From a virus, in IMG/VR virus record IMGVR_UViG_3300025154_000106, positions 1-59,121 of that record: a DNA stretch of 59,121 nt; one strand, written 5' to 3'. The translations under genes and the position numbers were made by a program. The notes beneath the pieces are model-generated. The model made no database searches and was not told the origin of the DNA. It saw nothing but the letters and a program-made list of their open reading frames with translations. The stretch's first letter is position 1. Each line of letters starts with the position of its first letter. Shown piece after piece: positions 40,762 through 48,093 of this stretch.

Positions 40762-41265
40762 TTAATGTAAATACAGGTAATCAGCAGCAGATTGAAAAAT
40801 TTTGGGGTCTTCTTTTAGTAATCCAATTCCTCTGTTGCACGCACCACACAGTAATCCACGAACTACATCAGTGGTATGACAATGGTCAACGTGTGCCTTT
40901 ATTGATTCTGAAAATTTATTCCCACATATAGCACACGAACCACCTTGATTTTCCATTAGTTTGATGTAGTCTTCTCTAGTTAGTCCATACTTGTATTTAT
41001 ACATTCTAAACATCTGTGCTTCTGGGTCTTGTTTGTTTTTTTCTCTGGCTTTTTTTAGTATCTCATCCCTGTTTTTACTGTATAGTTTTTTGTTTCTTTC
41101 CCTTTGATACGCCCTTCTTTTATCCTTTCGTTTTGGTTCTTCATAGTACTCATTCCAACACGGTTTACACATGTAAACATATCCACGTGTAGTGTTTTTG
41201 TCTTTAATAAATTCAGACGGGTTTTTATACTGTCCACATTTTGAGCATCTTAATAGATTTTCCAT
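40762..41265 (-). CDS. HNH endonuclease, recombination endonuclease VII type
   Basis: A 167-residue nuclease from ATG 41265 (AAAGGAG five bases upstream). The N-terminal zinc ribbon CSKCGQYK..SEF ... CKPC is followed by a basic linker and the endonuclease VII core YGLTREDYIKLMENQGG.CAICG ... VDHCHTTDVVRGLLCGACN. Stand-alone genes of this type are often mobile homing nucleases. It is flanked by two copies of AAACTCTAAT and preceded by an 11-bp inverted repeat. Confidence 0.85.
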   Translation of the reverse strand: MENLLRCSKCGQYKNPSEFIKDKNTTRGYVYMCKPCWNEYYEEPKRKDKRRAYQRERNKKLYSKNRDEILKKAREKNKQDPEAQMFRMYKYKYGLTREDYIKLMENQGGSCAICGNKFSESIKAHVDHCHTTDVVRGLLCGACNRGIGLLKEDPKIFQSAADYLYLH

Positions 41266-41275
41266 TGGATCTCCT

Positions 41276-41317
41276 TTGTATATAGACAATTTTACCACCT
41301 TTGTTATCTATATACAA
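41276..41317. repeat. 11-bp inverted repeat upstream of the HNH gene
   Basis: TTGTATATAGA (41276-41286) and TCTATATACAA (41307-41317) around 20 bases, just upstream of the HNH ribosome site; operator or RNA hairpin. Confidence 0.7.
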
Positions 41318-41320
41318 GAA

Positions 41321-41368
41321 AAACTCTAATTTAGTTTTAATATTTAATCCATTAAATCGGAGTATTAT
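41321..41368 (+). promoter_or_regulatory. AAACTCTAAT element with -10 upstream of 41391
   Basis: AAACTCTAAT (41321-41330) lies 42 bases before TATTAT (41363-41368), matching the arrangement upstream of 36876. Confidence 0.45.
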
Positions 41369-41390
41369 CTAGTTACGAAAGGAAGAAAAG

Positions 41391-41624
41391 ATGAATAAAT
41401 ATTCTGAGTGGTCAACGAGTGAACTTGAATATGAGTTAGAAGATGTGGAGTATGAGATTGAGATGTGTGAGTTCTGGTTATTATGTGGATCAGATACAAT
41501 GCCCAGAACAGATGTTCCAGTTCTTGAGCAGCTGAATAAGAGCAGGACAGACAAAGCTCTTGTTGAGGCAGAATTGGAAAGGAGAAAAGATGCCAATACC
41601 AGTGGGCAGTCTGAAGAAATGTAA
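41391..41624 (+). CDS. Hypothetical acidic small protein
   Basis: A 77-residue acidic, mostly helical protein (ELEYELEDVEYEIEM) with GAAAGGAAG. It overlaps the next gene by 35 bases. No family recognised. Confidence 0.55.
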   Translation: MNKYSEWSTSELEYELEDVEYEIEMCEFWLLCGSDTMPRTDVPVLEQLNKSRTDKALVEAELERRKDANTSGQSEEM

Positions 41625-41814
41625 TTGTCGTGGACTAGCTGTGTATAAGTTATCTGGTCTGGGATGGTCGGTGTATTGTATAGAGTGTGAGAACAAGACC
41701 AGAGAATATAAATTGAAAGCTGATGCCCAGAAAGAATGGAATACAGAAGTATGTTATGAGGGGTATGACCCTTATGATGACTGGACGCTAGATCCAGAGG
41801 AAGGAAGTAGATAA
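41590..41814 (+). CDS. Lar-like zinc-ribbon protein
   Basis: A 74-residue protein from ATG 41590 (AAAGGAG five bases upstream). KKCNCRGLA ... YCIECENKTREY..K.DA..EWN is a Lar-type ribbon. Ends by one-base overlap (TAATG) with the next gene. Confidence 0.6.
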   Translation: MPIPVGSLKKCNCRGLAVYKLSGLGWSVYCIECENKTREYKLKADAQKEWNTEVCYEGYDPYDDWTLDPEEGSR

Positions 41815-41987
41815 TGAATACAATACCAGAAGTTATATGGAGTTCATTTACATGCCAGACATGTTGGGGGAATGGGCAGCATTGGTATCTTGGAGAGATG
41901 GTAGAGTGTCCAATATGTCAAGGGCAAGGAGAGATCGTGGAGGTTATTGAGGTAAGAGATGGAAAGGAAATAGTAGAATATGAATGA
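41814..41987 (+). CDS. Small zinc-finger protein with DnaJ-type CxxCxGxG repeats
   Basis: A 57-residue protein coupled at both ends to its neighbours. CQTCWGNG and CPICQGQG are two C-x-x-C-x-G-x-G repeats as in the DnaJ zinc domain, enough for one zinc site. It could act as a small chaperone or binding module. Confidence 0.7.
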   Translation: MNTIPEVIWSSFTCQTCWGNGQHWYLGEMVECPICQGQGEIVEVIEVRDGKEIVEYE

Positions 41988-42540
41988 AGAATGGGATGGG
42001 AAAGTAAGGTTTACTCCTGACTATGTTCCAATGAATCCAGATCCATATAATTTTGTGTGGATTGCTGCACCTATTGGAACTAATGAAATGATTGCAACTT
42101 CATCTGATGCAAGTTGGTCAAGTTTCCAGAAGCAGTATCCAAGTGTCTGTCCTAAGTGTAAGATAGCAGACGGGTTGGACGAGAACAGGAAATGCCAGTA
42201 CTGTGATTATGATGATTCCCCAAAGGAATGTACAAAGTGTGGTGGTGAGTACAGAGGAGAGGACTACACCAAACCACTATGTCAAACCTGCTATGATAAA
42301 AAGCAGGCCAAGAAATTGAAAGCCCAACAGAAAAGATGGGCAGAGCAGGAAAGAATACAACAAGAACAATACGAGAGAGAGCGTATTGCATGGCGAGCCA
42401 GTGTTGAAGAAAAAGATGGTGAGATTGTTGTTGACCTTGATCCTAACTACTATTGGGATTATGTAGAGCCAAAGAAACTTACACGTGAACAGGCATTGGA
42501 CTTGTGGGAAAAGTTGGGAAGGGTGTTGGGATATGAGTAG
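41980..42540 (+). CDS. Multi-zinc-ribbon protein
   Basis: A 186-residue protein. The middle has CPKCK, CQYCDYD, CTKCGGEY and CQTCYDKK, enough for two zinc sites, followed by a basic coiled coil (KKLKAQQKRWAEQERIQ) and a C-terminal helix. It may bind nucleic acid. No family recognised. Confidence 0.6.
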   Translation: MNEEWDGKVRFTPDYVPMNPDPYNFVWIAAPIGTNEMIATSSDASWSSFQKQYPSVCPKCKIADGLDENRKCQYCDYDDSPKECTKCGGEYRGEDYTKPLCQTCYDKKQAKKLKAQQKRWAEQERIQQEQYERERIAWRASVEEKDGEIVVDLDPNYYWDYVEPKKLTREQALDLWEKLGRVLGYE

Positions 42541-42769
42541 AAAAGTATATGAAGTAGTAGTCCATCTCAGTGGAACACAGATAAAGTATTTGCAGAAAAG
42601 ATTTCCCAAGGAGTGGAGCTTTACAAGAAAGTTGATCACATGGAAGTTAGCATCATGGTTATCACGTGAAGAGCAAGATGAACCAAGGATAAAAGAGATC
42701 ATTGAAGATCTGGAAGATTACTATGCAGTACCAACTGATCCACAGATTCCTGCTTTCCCCTTGCAATAA
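42533..42769 (+). CDS. Hypothetical small protein
   Basis: A 78-residue protein from ATG 42533, overlapping the previous stop; ribosome site weak. Mixed alpha/beta with a basic centre. Last gene before the terminator at 42810. Confidence 0.5.
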   Translation: MSRKVYEVVVHLSGTQIKYLQKRFPKEWSFTRKLITWKLASWLSREEQDEPRIKEIIEDLEDYYAVPTDPQIPAFPLQ

Positions 42770-42809
42770 AGATAAATTCGTGCTACAGTATTAAACAATC
42801 CTTTCTGAA

Positions 42810-42850
42810 AGAGAGAACCGGGTTACGTCCTTTCTCTGGTTCTCTCTCTA
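42810..42850 (+). terminator. Terminator ahead of the late region
   Basis: AGAGAGAACC (42810-42819) pairs with GGTTCTCTCT (42838-42847), followed by CTATTT. It separates the accessory genes from the structural genes. Confidence 0.65.
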
Positions 42851-42853
42851 TTT

Positions 42854-42868
42854 AAGTAACGGTTGCTT
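42854..42868. repeat. Dispersed palindrome, one mismatch, overlapping a -35 box
   Basis: AAGTAACGGTTGCTT. Its right half is the -35 TTGCTT of the promoter for the late genes. Confidence 0.8.
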
Positions 42869-42891
42869 TTCTTTTACTATACTACTATAAT
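42863..42891 (+). promoter_or_regulatory. Promoter of the late structural genes
   Basis: TTGCTT (42863-42868), 17-base spacer, perfect TATAAT (42886-42891), then AAGGAG and the gene at 42940. The overlapping palindrome suggests repression or activation here. Confidence 0.7.
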
Positions 42892-42939
42892 TAGTTATAG
42901 GCTAATGACAGTAGTATGTTTTAATTTAAGGAGATAACC

Positions 42940-43254
42940 ATGACATTTCAAGTACGTAATCAACCAACAGCTCAGACAATTATTGAACTATCCTCTGACT
43001 TTACTGGTATAACAGCAGTTACGACTGCAGAGACAGAGGTACAGCTGGCAGCTATTACCAACGCAGGTGGGTTTTGGGTAAAGGGACATCCAGACAATAC
43101 AGATACTGTATGGGTAATGTTTGAAGGACAGACCAAAGCATCTGCATTCCCACTCAATGCGAGTGAAGTAATGTATCTGGCTGTCAATGATCTAACTCAT
43201 GTGTTTATTGATGCAGACGTAAATGGTGAAAAAGTTTGTTGGATAAAGGCATAG
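42940..43254 (+). CDS. Small virion protein
   Basis: A 104-residue protein that appears mostly beta strand with AAGGAG. First gene of the late operon, before fibre-like genes. Composition fits a structural or fibre-base role; no family recognised. Confidence 0.55.
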   Translation: MTFQVRNQPTAQTIIELSSDFTGITAVTTAETEVQLAAITNAGGFWVKGHPDNTDTVWVMFEGQTKASAFPLNASEVMYLAVNDLTHVFIDADVNGEKVCWIKA

Positions 43255-43258
43255 TACT

Positions 43259-43777
43259 ATGTCCTGGAATCCACCCTTATACAATCAAGCACAGGCACTC
43301 AAGTTACACAAGGTTGATCCAGTTACTTTCGTAGATGCCAATACATGGTACGACATTACTTTTGACACAAAGAATGATAATGAGTCTACACCAGATTTTG
43401 ACTTCTTTAGTTCAGATGTTCTAAGTGTAATCAAGAGTAACACAACCGGGATATTTTTTGTGGGTGGATGTGTAAGACCGAAGTGGGGAGGGGCAGCCAA
43501 CACAGCAGTATCAATTCTTACAAGGATAGTAGTAAGTACAGATGCTGGAGAAACCTACGTAGAGAAAAGATGTTTACAGTCTATTGTAGGAAGAGCACTG
43601 AGTGAGGCAGAGGTTGGAACACAGCAATACGCCGGGTCGGTCATGGTAAGTCCAGACGATCTTATAAAGTTACAGGCACAGGTATCAAGTACAGACATGA
43701 CCTTTACTGGTTCAACCTCTTTTGATAACCCTGTTTCTGTTTCACTACAGATTTATGGTGGACAGCTGGAGGTATAG
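43259..43777 (+). CDS. Jelly-roll-like (C1q/TNF-like) virion protein
   Basis: A 172-residue beta protein. WYDITFDT..., IFFVGGCVRP, ILTRIVVSTDAGETYVEKRC and the final VSVSLQIYGGQLEV suggest a jelly-roll domain used in fibre heads or capsid decorations. Fold inferred from pattern only. Confidence 0.5.
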   Translation: MSWNPPLYNQAQALKLHKVDPVTFVDANTWYDITFDTKNDNESTPDFDFFSSDVLSVIKSNTTGIFFVGGCVRPKWGGAANTAVSILTRIVVSTDAGETYVEKRCLQSIVGRALSEAEVGTQQYAGSVMVSPDDLIKLQAQVSSTDMTFTGSTSFDNPVSVSLQIYGGQLEV

Positions 43778-43821
43778 GTGAAAAGTTTTCTAGCGATAAA
43801 GCAGGGGAGAGGAGTGTAACG

Positions 43822-44487
43822 ATGAATAGTGCGCAGAAGTTGTTGGTGTTGATGGGGGGCAAGCAAAATATACCTTGGTATCTTCCTGCTGGTGTTTCTG
43901 CTGTTAATTGTATTGGAGCGTTTAAAGCCATTGGTGTAGCGGATATAGCAACAAGTTATATAAATTTAATTACACCTGGAACTAATGATTTAATTGTTTC
44001 GGCTACAGGTGATGCTCCAACATTTGATACGTCTTATGGTTGGGCGTTCAATGGCAGTAGCAATTTACTTGAAACACAGATAGTACCAACGAGCCAAAAT
44101 TATTCAATGATGATTAGATTTTCAGATTCGGAAGATGTAACCTGGCAAGCAATTATAGGACAAAATACAACTAATGCGAATTTTTCAATATATCCACAAT
44201 CAGCAGCAAACGCAGTTAATTATTATAATGGTGGAACATTACAAATAGCAACAAGGGTTGCAACTGGTATTTTGGGTGTTGCTGGAAATAAAGGATATAG
44301 AAATGGAAATGCAGAAGCAGGCGAAATAGCAGATTGGGCGGCAGCCAACACCAAGAAAATTCATATTGGTTCTAGTTCTGCTAGTCAATTTGGGCCGGCT
44401 TGTAAAATTCAGGCGGTAGTGATATTTAATACAACATTGACGCCTACACAAATGATGGGACTTTATACCGCAATGGCAGCACTATGA
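43822..44487 (+). CDS. LamG/concanavalin-like fibre protein
   Basis: A 221-residue protein. Residues from about 70 (WAFNGSSNLLETQIVP, YSMMIRFS, KIHIGSSSASQFGPACKIQAVVIFNTTLTPTQMMGLY) match the laminin G / concanavalin-like lectin layout that binds glycans. The N-terminus KLLVLMGGK resembles that of the next gene. Base composition looks more AT-rich than upstream genes. Likely a receptor-binding or tailspike component. Confidence 0.6.
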   Translation: MNSAQKLLVLMGGKQNIPWYLPAGVSAVNCIGAFKAIGVADIATSYINLITPGTNDLIVSATGDAPTFDTSYGWAFNGSSNLLETQIVPTSQNYSMMIRFSDSEDVTWQAIIGQNTTNANFSIYPQSAANAVNYYNGGTLQIATRVATGILGVAGNKGYRNGNAEAGEIADWAAANTKKIHIGSSSASQFGPACKIQAVVIFNTTLTPTQMMGLYTAMAAL

Positions 44488-45959
44488 AACAAGCTAAGTT
44501 ATTAATATTAATGAATAATAATAATCGTATTTTGTTTCGAGACACATTTACCGATACAGATGATGTTAATCTGGAAGATCATACCCCCGAAACAGGCAAT
44601 AGCTGGATAAAGGGTGCTGACGGTTACAACATAATAATAAACAGTAATCATGCCGTAATTACAGTTGATAGCATTTATTTAGTAGATGTTGGAGAAAATT
44701 CTTATGATGTAACAATAAATTATAAGGCAGGAATTGCAGAGCAATGGACAAGATTTTATTGGGCTATGGCTGATATTGTCGATAAATATTTTTTTGAGAT
44801 TACGCCAACAAGATATTCTGGTTCTGAATGGTTTTTATATAAAAGATCAACTACTTTTGCCAACGGTAGAATTACATGGAGTCCAAGTGTTGACCACAAA
44901 ATAAGAATAACAGTCAGTAAATTTGGAATTGTAACTGTTTATGCAGACACCACACAATTATTTCAATTTCTCATGGACGCTTATCAAACAAATACTAAAG
45001 TCGGAATTGGCTATCAAGATTATGCCGGAGTTTACTTTGATGATATTTTAGTAAGACAATTCAGGGGACAATCTTCAATACCTTATTGCAGTGAGTTATT
45101 ATCTGCAACAGCCACAAACGCAGCAACACCATTGACAATTCCAACGTATGATGAAAGCGGTCAGGTAGTACATCCAGACGTAATTGATACAGGTGTGTCG
45201 GGGTGGAATAGTTATAGATATTGGATGGTTATGACACCTTATCCAGCATCTGATGAAACTTACGAAAATCCATCAGTTGTCGCATCAAACGATAAAACAA
45301 CATGGGTTGTACCAGAAGGGCTGACAAATCCAATAGTAGCAAATTTAGCTGATGGGAGTTATTGGTCTGATCCTGATATGGCATTTGTAAACAATAAACT
45401 TTATATGGTTTATAGGTTACGATTGTCAGACAATGTTACCGATATTCTTTATATTTCAGAATCAAGCAATGGTACAACTTGGAGTGATCGTGTTGAAATA
45501 ATGAGGGGAGGAAAAAACGAGTATCAATCTCCATCACTTGTTTATAAAGATAGTTTATGGTACTTGTTTTTTCACAACGAAACAGCAACACCAAACACAT
45601 ATTATCTAAAAACATCAAGCGATATTTACACAGGTTGGTCGTCACAAAAACAATTATATCTGAACAATCATGCTCGCTGGTCACACGTTGATATTATTTA
45701 TGATACCGATAGATTTTATGGTCTGTTTCATACGGATGATTACAACCTATATCTTGGTATGAGTGAAGATGGAATAAATTGGACAAGAAAATTAACAGAT
45801 ATTTTGTTGAAAAGTACAGCTCCAGCATGGGATTCTTATGGATTATATAGAGCGAGTATTGTTAAGACAACAACAGGACTTGATTTATATTACACAGGAA
45901 AAGTAAGTATTGATGATTGGCAAGTTGGGCTAACAGAAATAACATGGAGTGAGTCATGA
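44484..45959 (+). CDS. Tailspike/depolymerase with five-bladed propeller (GH43-like)
   Basis: A 491-residue protein. After the shared start AKLLILMNN, residues about 15-195 look like a concanavalin-type lectin domain. Residues about 215-490 show propeller blades (WSDPDMAFVNNKLYMVYRL, YQSPSLVYKDSLWYLFFH, WSHVDIIYDTDRFYGLFH, YRASIVKTTTGLDLYYTG) as in GH43/GH32-type glycosidases. It probably cuts or binds host surface polysaccharide. AT-rich codons and place suggest recent exchange. Overlaps the previous gene (ATGA). Confidence 0.65.
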   Translation: MKQAKLLILMNNNNRILFRDTFTDTDDVNLEDHTPETGNSWIKGADGYNIIINSNHAVITVDSIYLVDVGENSYDVTINYKAGIAEQWTRFYWAMADIVDKYFFEITPTRYSGSEWFLYKRSTTFANGRITWSPSVDHKIRITVSKFGIVTVYADTTQLFQFLMDAYQTNTKVGIGYQDYAGVYFDDILVRQFRGQSSIPYCSELLSATATNAATPLTIPTYDESGQVVHPDVIDTGVSGWNSYRYWMVMTPYPASDETYENPSVVASNDKTTWVVPEGLTNPIVANLADGSYWSDPDMAFVNNKLYMVYRLRLSDNVTDILYISESSNGTTWSDRVEIMRGGKNEYQSPSLVYKDSLWYLFFHNETATPNTYYLKTSSDIYTGWSSQKQLYLNNHARWSHVDIIYDTDRFYGLFHTDDYNLYLGMSEDGINWTRKLTDILLKSTAPAWDSYGLYRASIVKTTTGLDLYYTGKVSIDDWQVGLTEITWSES

Positions 45960-46035
45960 CCATTCTATACAACGATTATCAAGATTAGCATGAGGCGTGA
46001 TGGATAGTATCAAGTTTGAGGCAGAGGAGAAGTAA

Positions 46036-47625
46036 TTGAGTAGAGTAGAAGAGAAAGAAAAAATAGTTTTACCAGACATGTATGGAGAAGTTCAACCCTT
46101 CTCCATTCCTTTTATTGATTGGGTAGACAAGTATGGTTTCTTTATTAGAGATACATGGAACAGTAAGACACAAAAGTGGGGGAGTAGTGGATGGTTAGAG
46201 TTACAATCTTTACAGAAAGATATTCTAGGGTTTGCTCTAAGTCAGAATGAAGATAAGGAATTCAAATACTCTACTGTTCTATTCAGTACAACGAAGAAGA
46301 GTGGAAAAACTTTGATCTCGGCTGCTATTGCTGGATGGTATGCAGAAGTATGCCCGGCTGGAAGTGAGATATATGTAATAGCAAATGATGTAGAGCAGGC
46401 TGAGGGGCGGGTCATGCGAGATCTGAAATACCATGCTGCTGCACGAGAGTACAAAGTAAATAAGTATGAGATAGAGATACCTAATGGAACTACTATAAAG
46501 GTACTAGCCCAATCATATAAATCAGTAGCAGGTTCTCGTCATGCTCTAGTTTTGTTCGATGAATTATGGGGCATTAATAGTGAGCTTACCAGACGTACCT
46601 ATGAAGAACTTACTCCTATTCCTACTATTCCGTGGTCATTAAGATTTATCTCTACTTACGCAGGATTTATAAATGAGTCTGACCTTCTTTGGGACATGTA
46701 TTTGAACGGGGTTGGAAGGGACGAACACGAAGATGGAAAGGGTGCACCAGTATTTGAGCTGGCAGAATACCCTTGTTGGGAAACAGGGAAGCAATTTACC
46801 TATTGGAATCACGAACCTACTATGCCCTGGCAAGATGACTCATACTATGAAAGCCAGAGAAATTCTTTACGGCCAGCAGCATACCTCAGGTTACACGAAA
46901 ATAGATGGGTAACTACACACGAAGAATTCATTCCTATGGACTGGTGGGAGTATGCAGCTTCACAGATCCAAGACTCTGCAGAATTATGGAAAGACCACCC
47001 CTATGCTAAGTTCCCGTTGTATTTAGGTATTGATGCTGCCCCCAAGCGAGACTCAACCGCACTCGTAGCTTGTTGTTACGATTCAAGTAAGGGTGTAGTT
47101 GTAGATGTATTGCATAAGATCTGGACACCTACTAATGAGCAGCTGGATTTGGATGCTACCTTGAAACAGATGATTATAAAACTGTATACTGAATTCAAGG
47201 TTGTTGACATAAGCTATGATCCTGCACATTTGTATCAATTAATGCTACAATTAGAACAAATGGGCTACCCGGTTTCCGAGTTTACACAAACTGCTGGAAA
47301 CATGGTAAAGGCAAGTCAAAACCTATATGATCTTTTAAAATTCAAACGACTTCATTCTTATAAAGATGAGGAAGCCCGTACCCACATTCAGAACACTGTT
47401 GCTCAGAGTGAGACCAACGGGTTCAGAATTGTAAAACAGAAACAAACTTCAAAGGGAATAAGGAAACCGATGGACTATTCAGTAGCATTATCTATAGCAG
47501 CATACAAAGCTGTGCAGGGGGGTGGGGTAGATGTATCAATTCCGGTACACATATCTTATCCGTTCTCTGATAAGGGAGAAGTAGATACTGCTAATAGTAA
47601 ATTACCATGGATGTTTCGGAGTTAG
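46036..47625 (+). CDS. terL: Terminase large subunit
   Basis: A 529-residue packaging motor. ATPase: Walker A STTKKSGKT (residues 84-92), Walker B ALVLFDE (D175, E176). Nuclease: LGIDAAPKRDST (D333) and DISYDP (D395) in the RNase H-like C-terminal domain. Likely start is TTG 46036 with GAGGAG upstream; no ATG fits. No small terminase gene was recognised. The HNH gene directly downstream is typical of terminase loci. Confidence 0.95.
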   Translation: MSRVEEKEKIVLPDMYGEVQPFSIPFIDWVDKYGFFIRDTWNSKTQKWGSSGWLELQSLQKDILGFALSQNEDKEFKYSTVLFSTTKKSGKTLISAAIAGWYAEVCPAGSEIYVIANDVEQAEGRVMRDLKYHAAAREYKVNKYEIEIPNGTTIKVLAQSYKSVAGSRHALVLFDELWGINSELTRRTYEELTPIPTIPWSLRFISTYAGFINESDLLWDMYLNGVGRDEHEDGKGAPVFELAEYPCWETGKQFTYWNHEPTMPWQDDSYYESQRNSLRPAAYLRLHENRWVTTHEEFIPMDWWEYAASQIQDSAELWKDHPYAKFPLYLGIDAAPKRDSTALVACCYDSSKGVVVDVLHKIWTPTNEQLDLDATLKQMIIKLYTEFKVVDISYDPAHLYQLMLQLEQMGYPVSEFTQTAGNMVKASQNLYDLLKFKRLHSYKDEEARTHIQNTVAQSETNGFRIVKQKQTSKGIRKPMDYSVALSIAAYKAVQGGGVDVSIPVHISYPFSDKGEVDTANSKLPWMFRS

Positions 47626-47633
47626 GAGATAGC

Positions 47634-48080
47634 ATGAGAAAGACAATAAAAGAGCGATTTTATGAGAAGGTTGGGCTAGACTGGCGTTGGAGAAATGCAA
47701 CGGGGAAAGACGGATATGGAAGGATGATATTTAGGGGGAAAATGACAGACGCACATGGGATTTCTTACATGATTCATAACGGTGCAATTCCAGAAGGTGT
47801 GCATGTTTTACATTCATGTGATGATCCAGGCTGTGTTAATCCAGAACATCTTCATCTTGGTACACATGCTGATAACATGAGAGAAATGATGGAAAGAGGA
47901 AGAAGGGGAGGAAAAGGGGGAGGGGGTGTTGGTAGAGCAAAATTAACTCCAGCACAGGTATTAGAAATACGAGAGAAGTATAAAATTGGTGCAATTCAAA
48001 GAAGTCTTGCTAAGGAGTACGAGGTGAACTTTAGAACTATTAATTATATTGTTAATAGAGTGAACTGGAAACACATATAG
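47634..48080 (+). CDS. HNH homing endonuclease (HNH_3 type) with HTH
   Basis: A 148-residue protein from ATG 47634 (GGAG five bases upstream). The pattern GYGRM ... AHGISYMIHNG.IPEG..VLHSCDDPGCVNPEHLHLGTHADNM is the HNH_3 core. A Gly-rich linker leads to a small HTH (VLEIREKY...RSLAKEYEVNFRTINYIV) that should bind target DNA. It sits between terminase and portal; either mobile or a packaging aid. Confidence 0.85.
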   Translation: MRKTIKERFYEKVGLDWRWRNATGKDGYGRMIFRGKMTDAHGISYMIHNGAIPEGVHVLHSCDDPGCVNPEHLHLGTHADNMREMMERGRRGGKGGGGVGRAKLTPAQVLEIREKYKIGAIQRSLAKEYEVNFRTINYIVNRVNWKHI

Positions 48081-48093
48081 AGGCGAGGAATAA

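Noticed and set aside
45960-46035. Very short frames between the propeller gene and terminase
   Set aside because: Only about 10 codons each, with no conserved signal; treated as leader.
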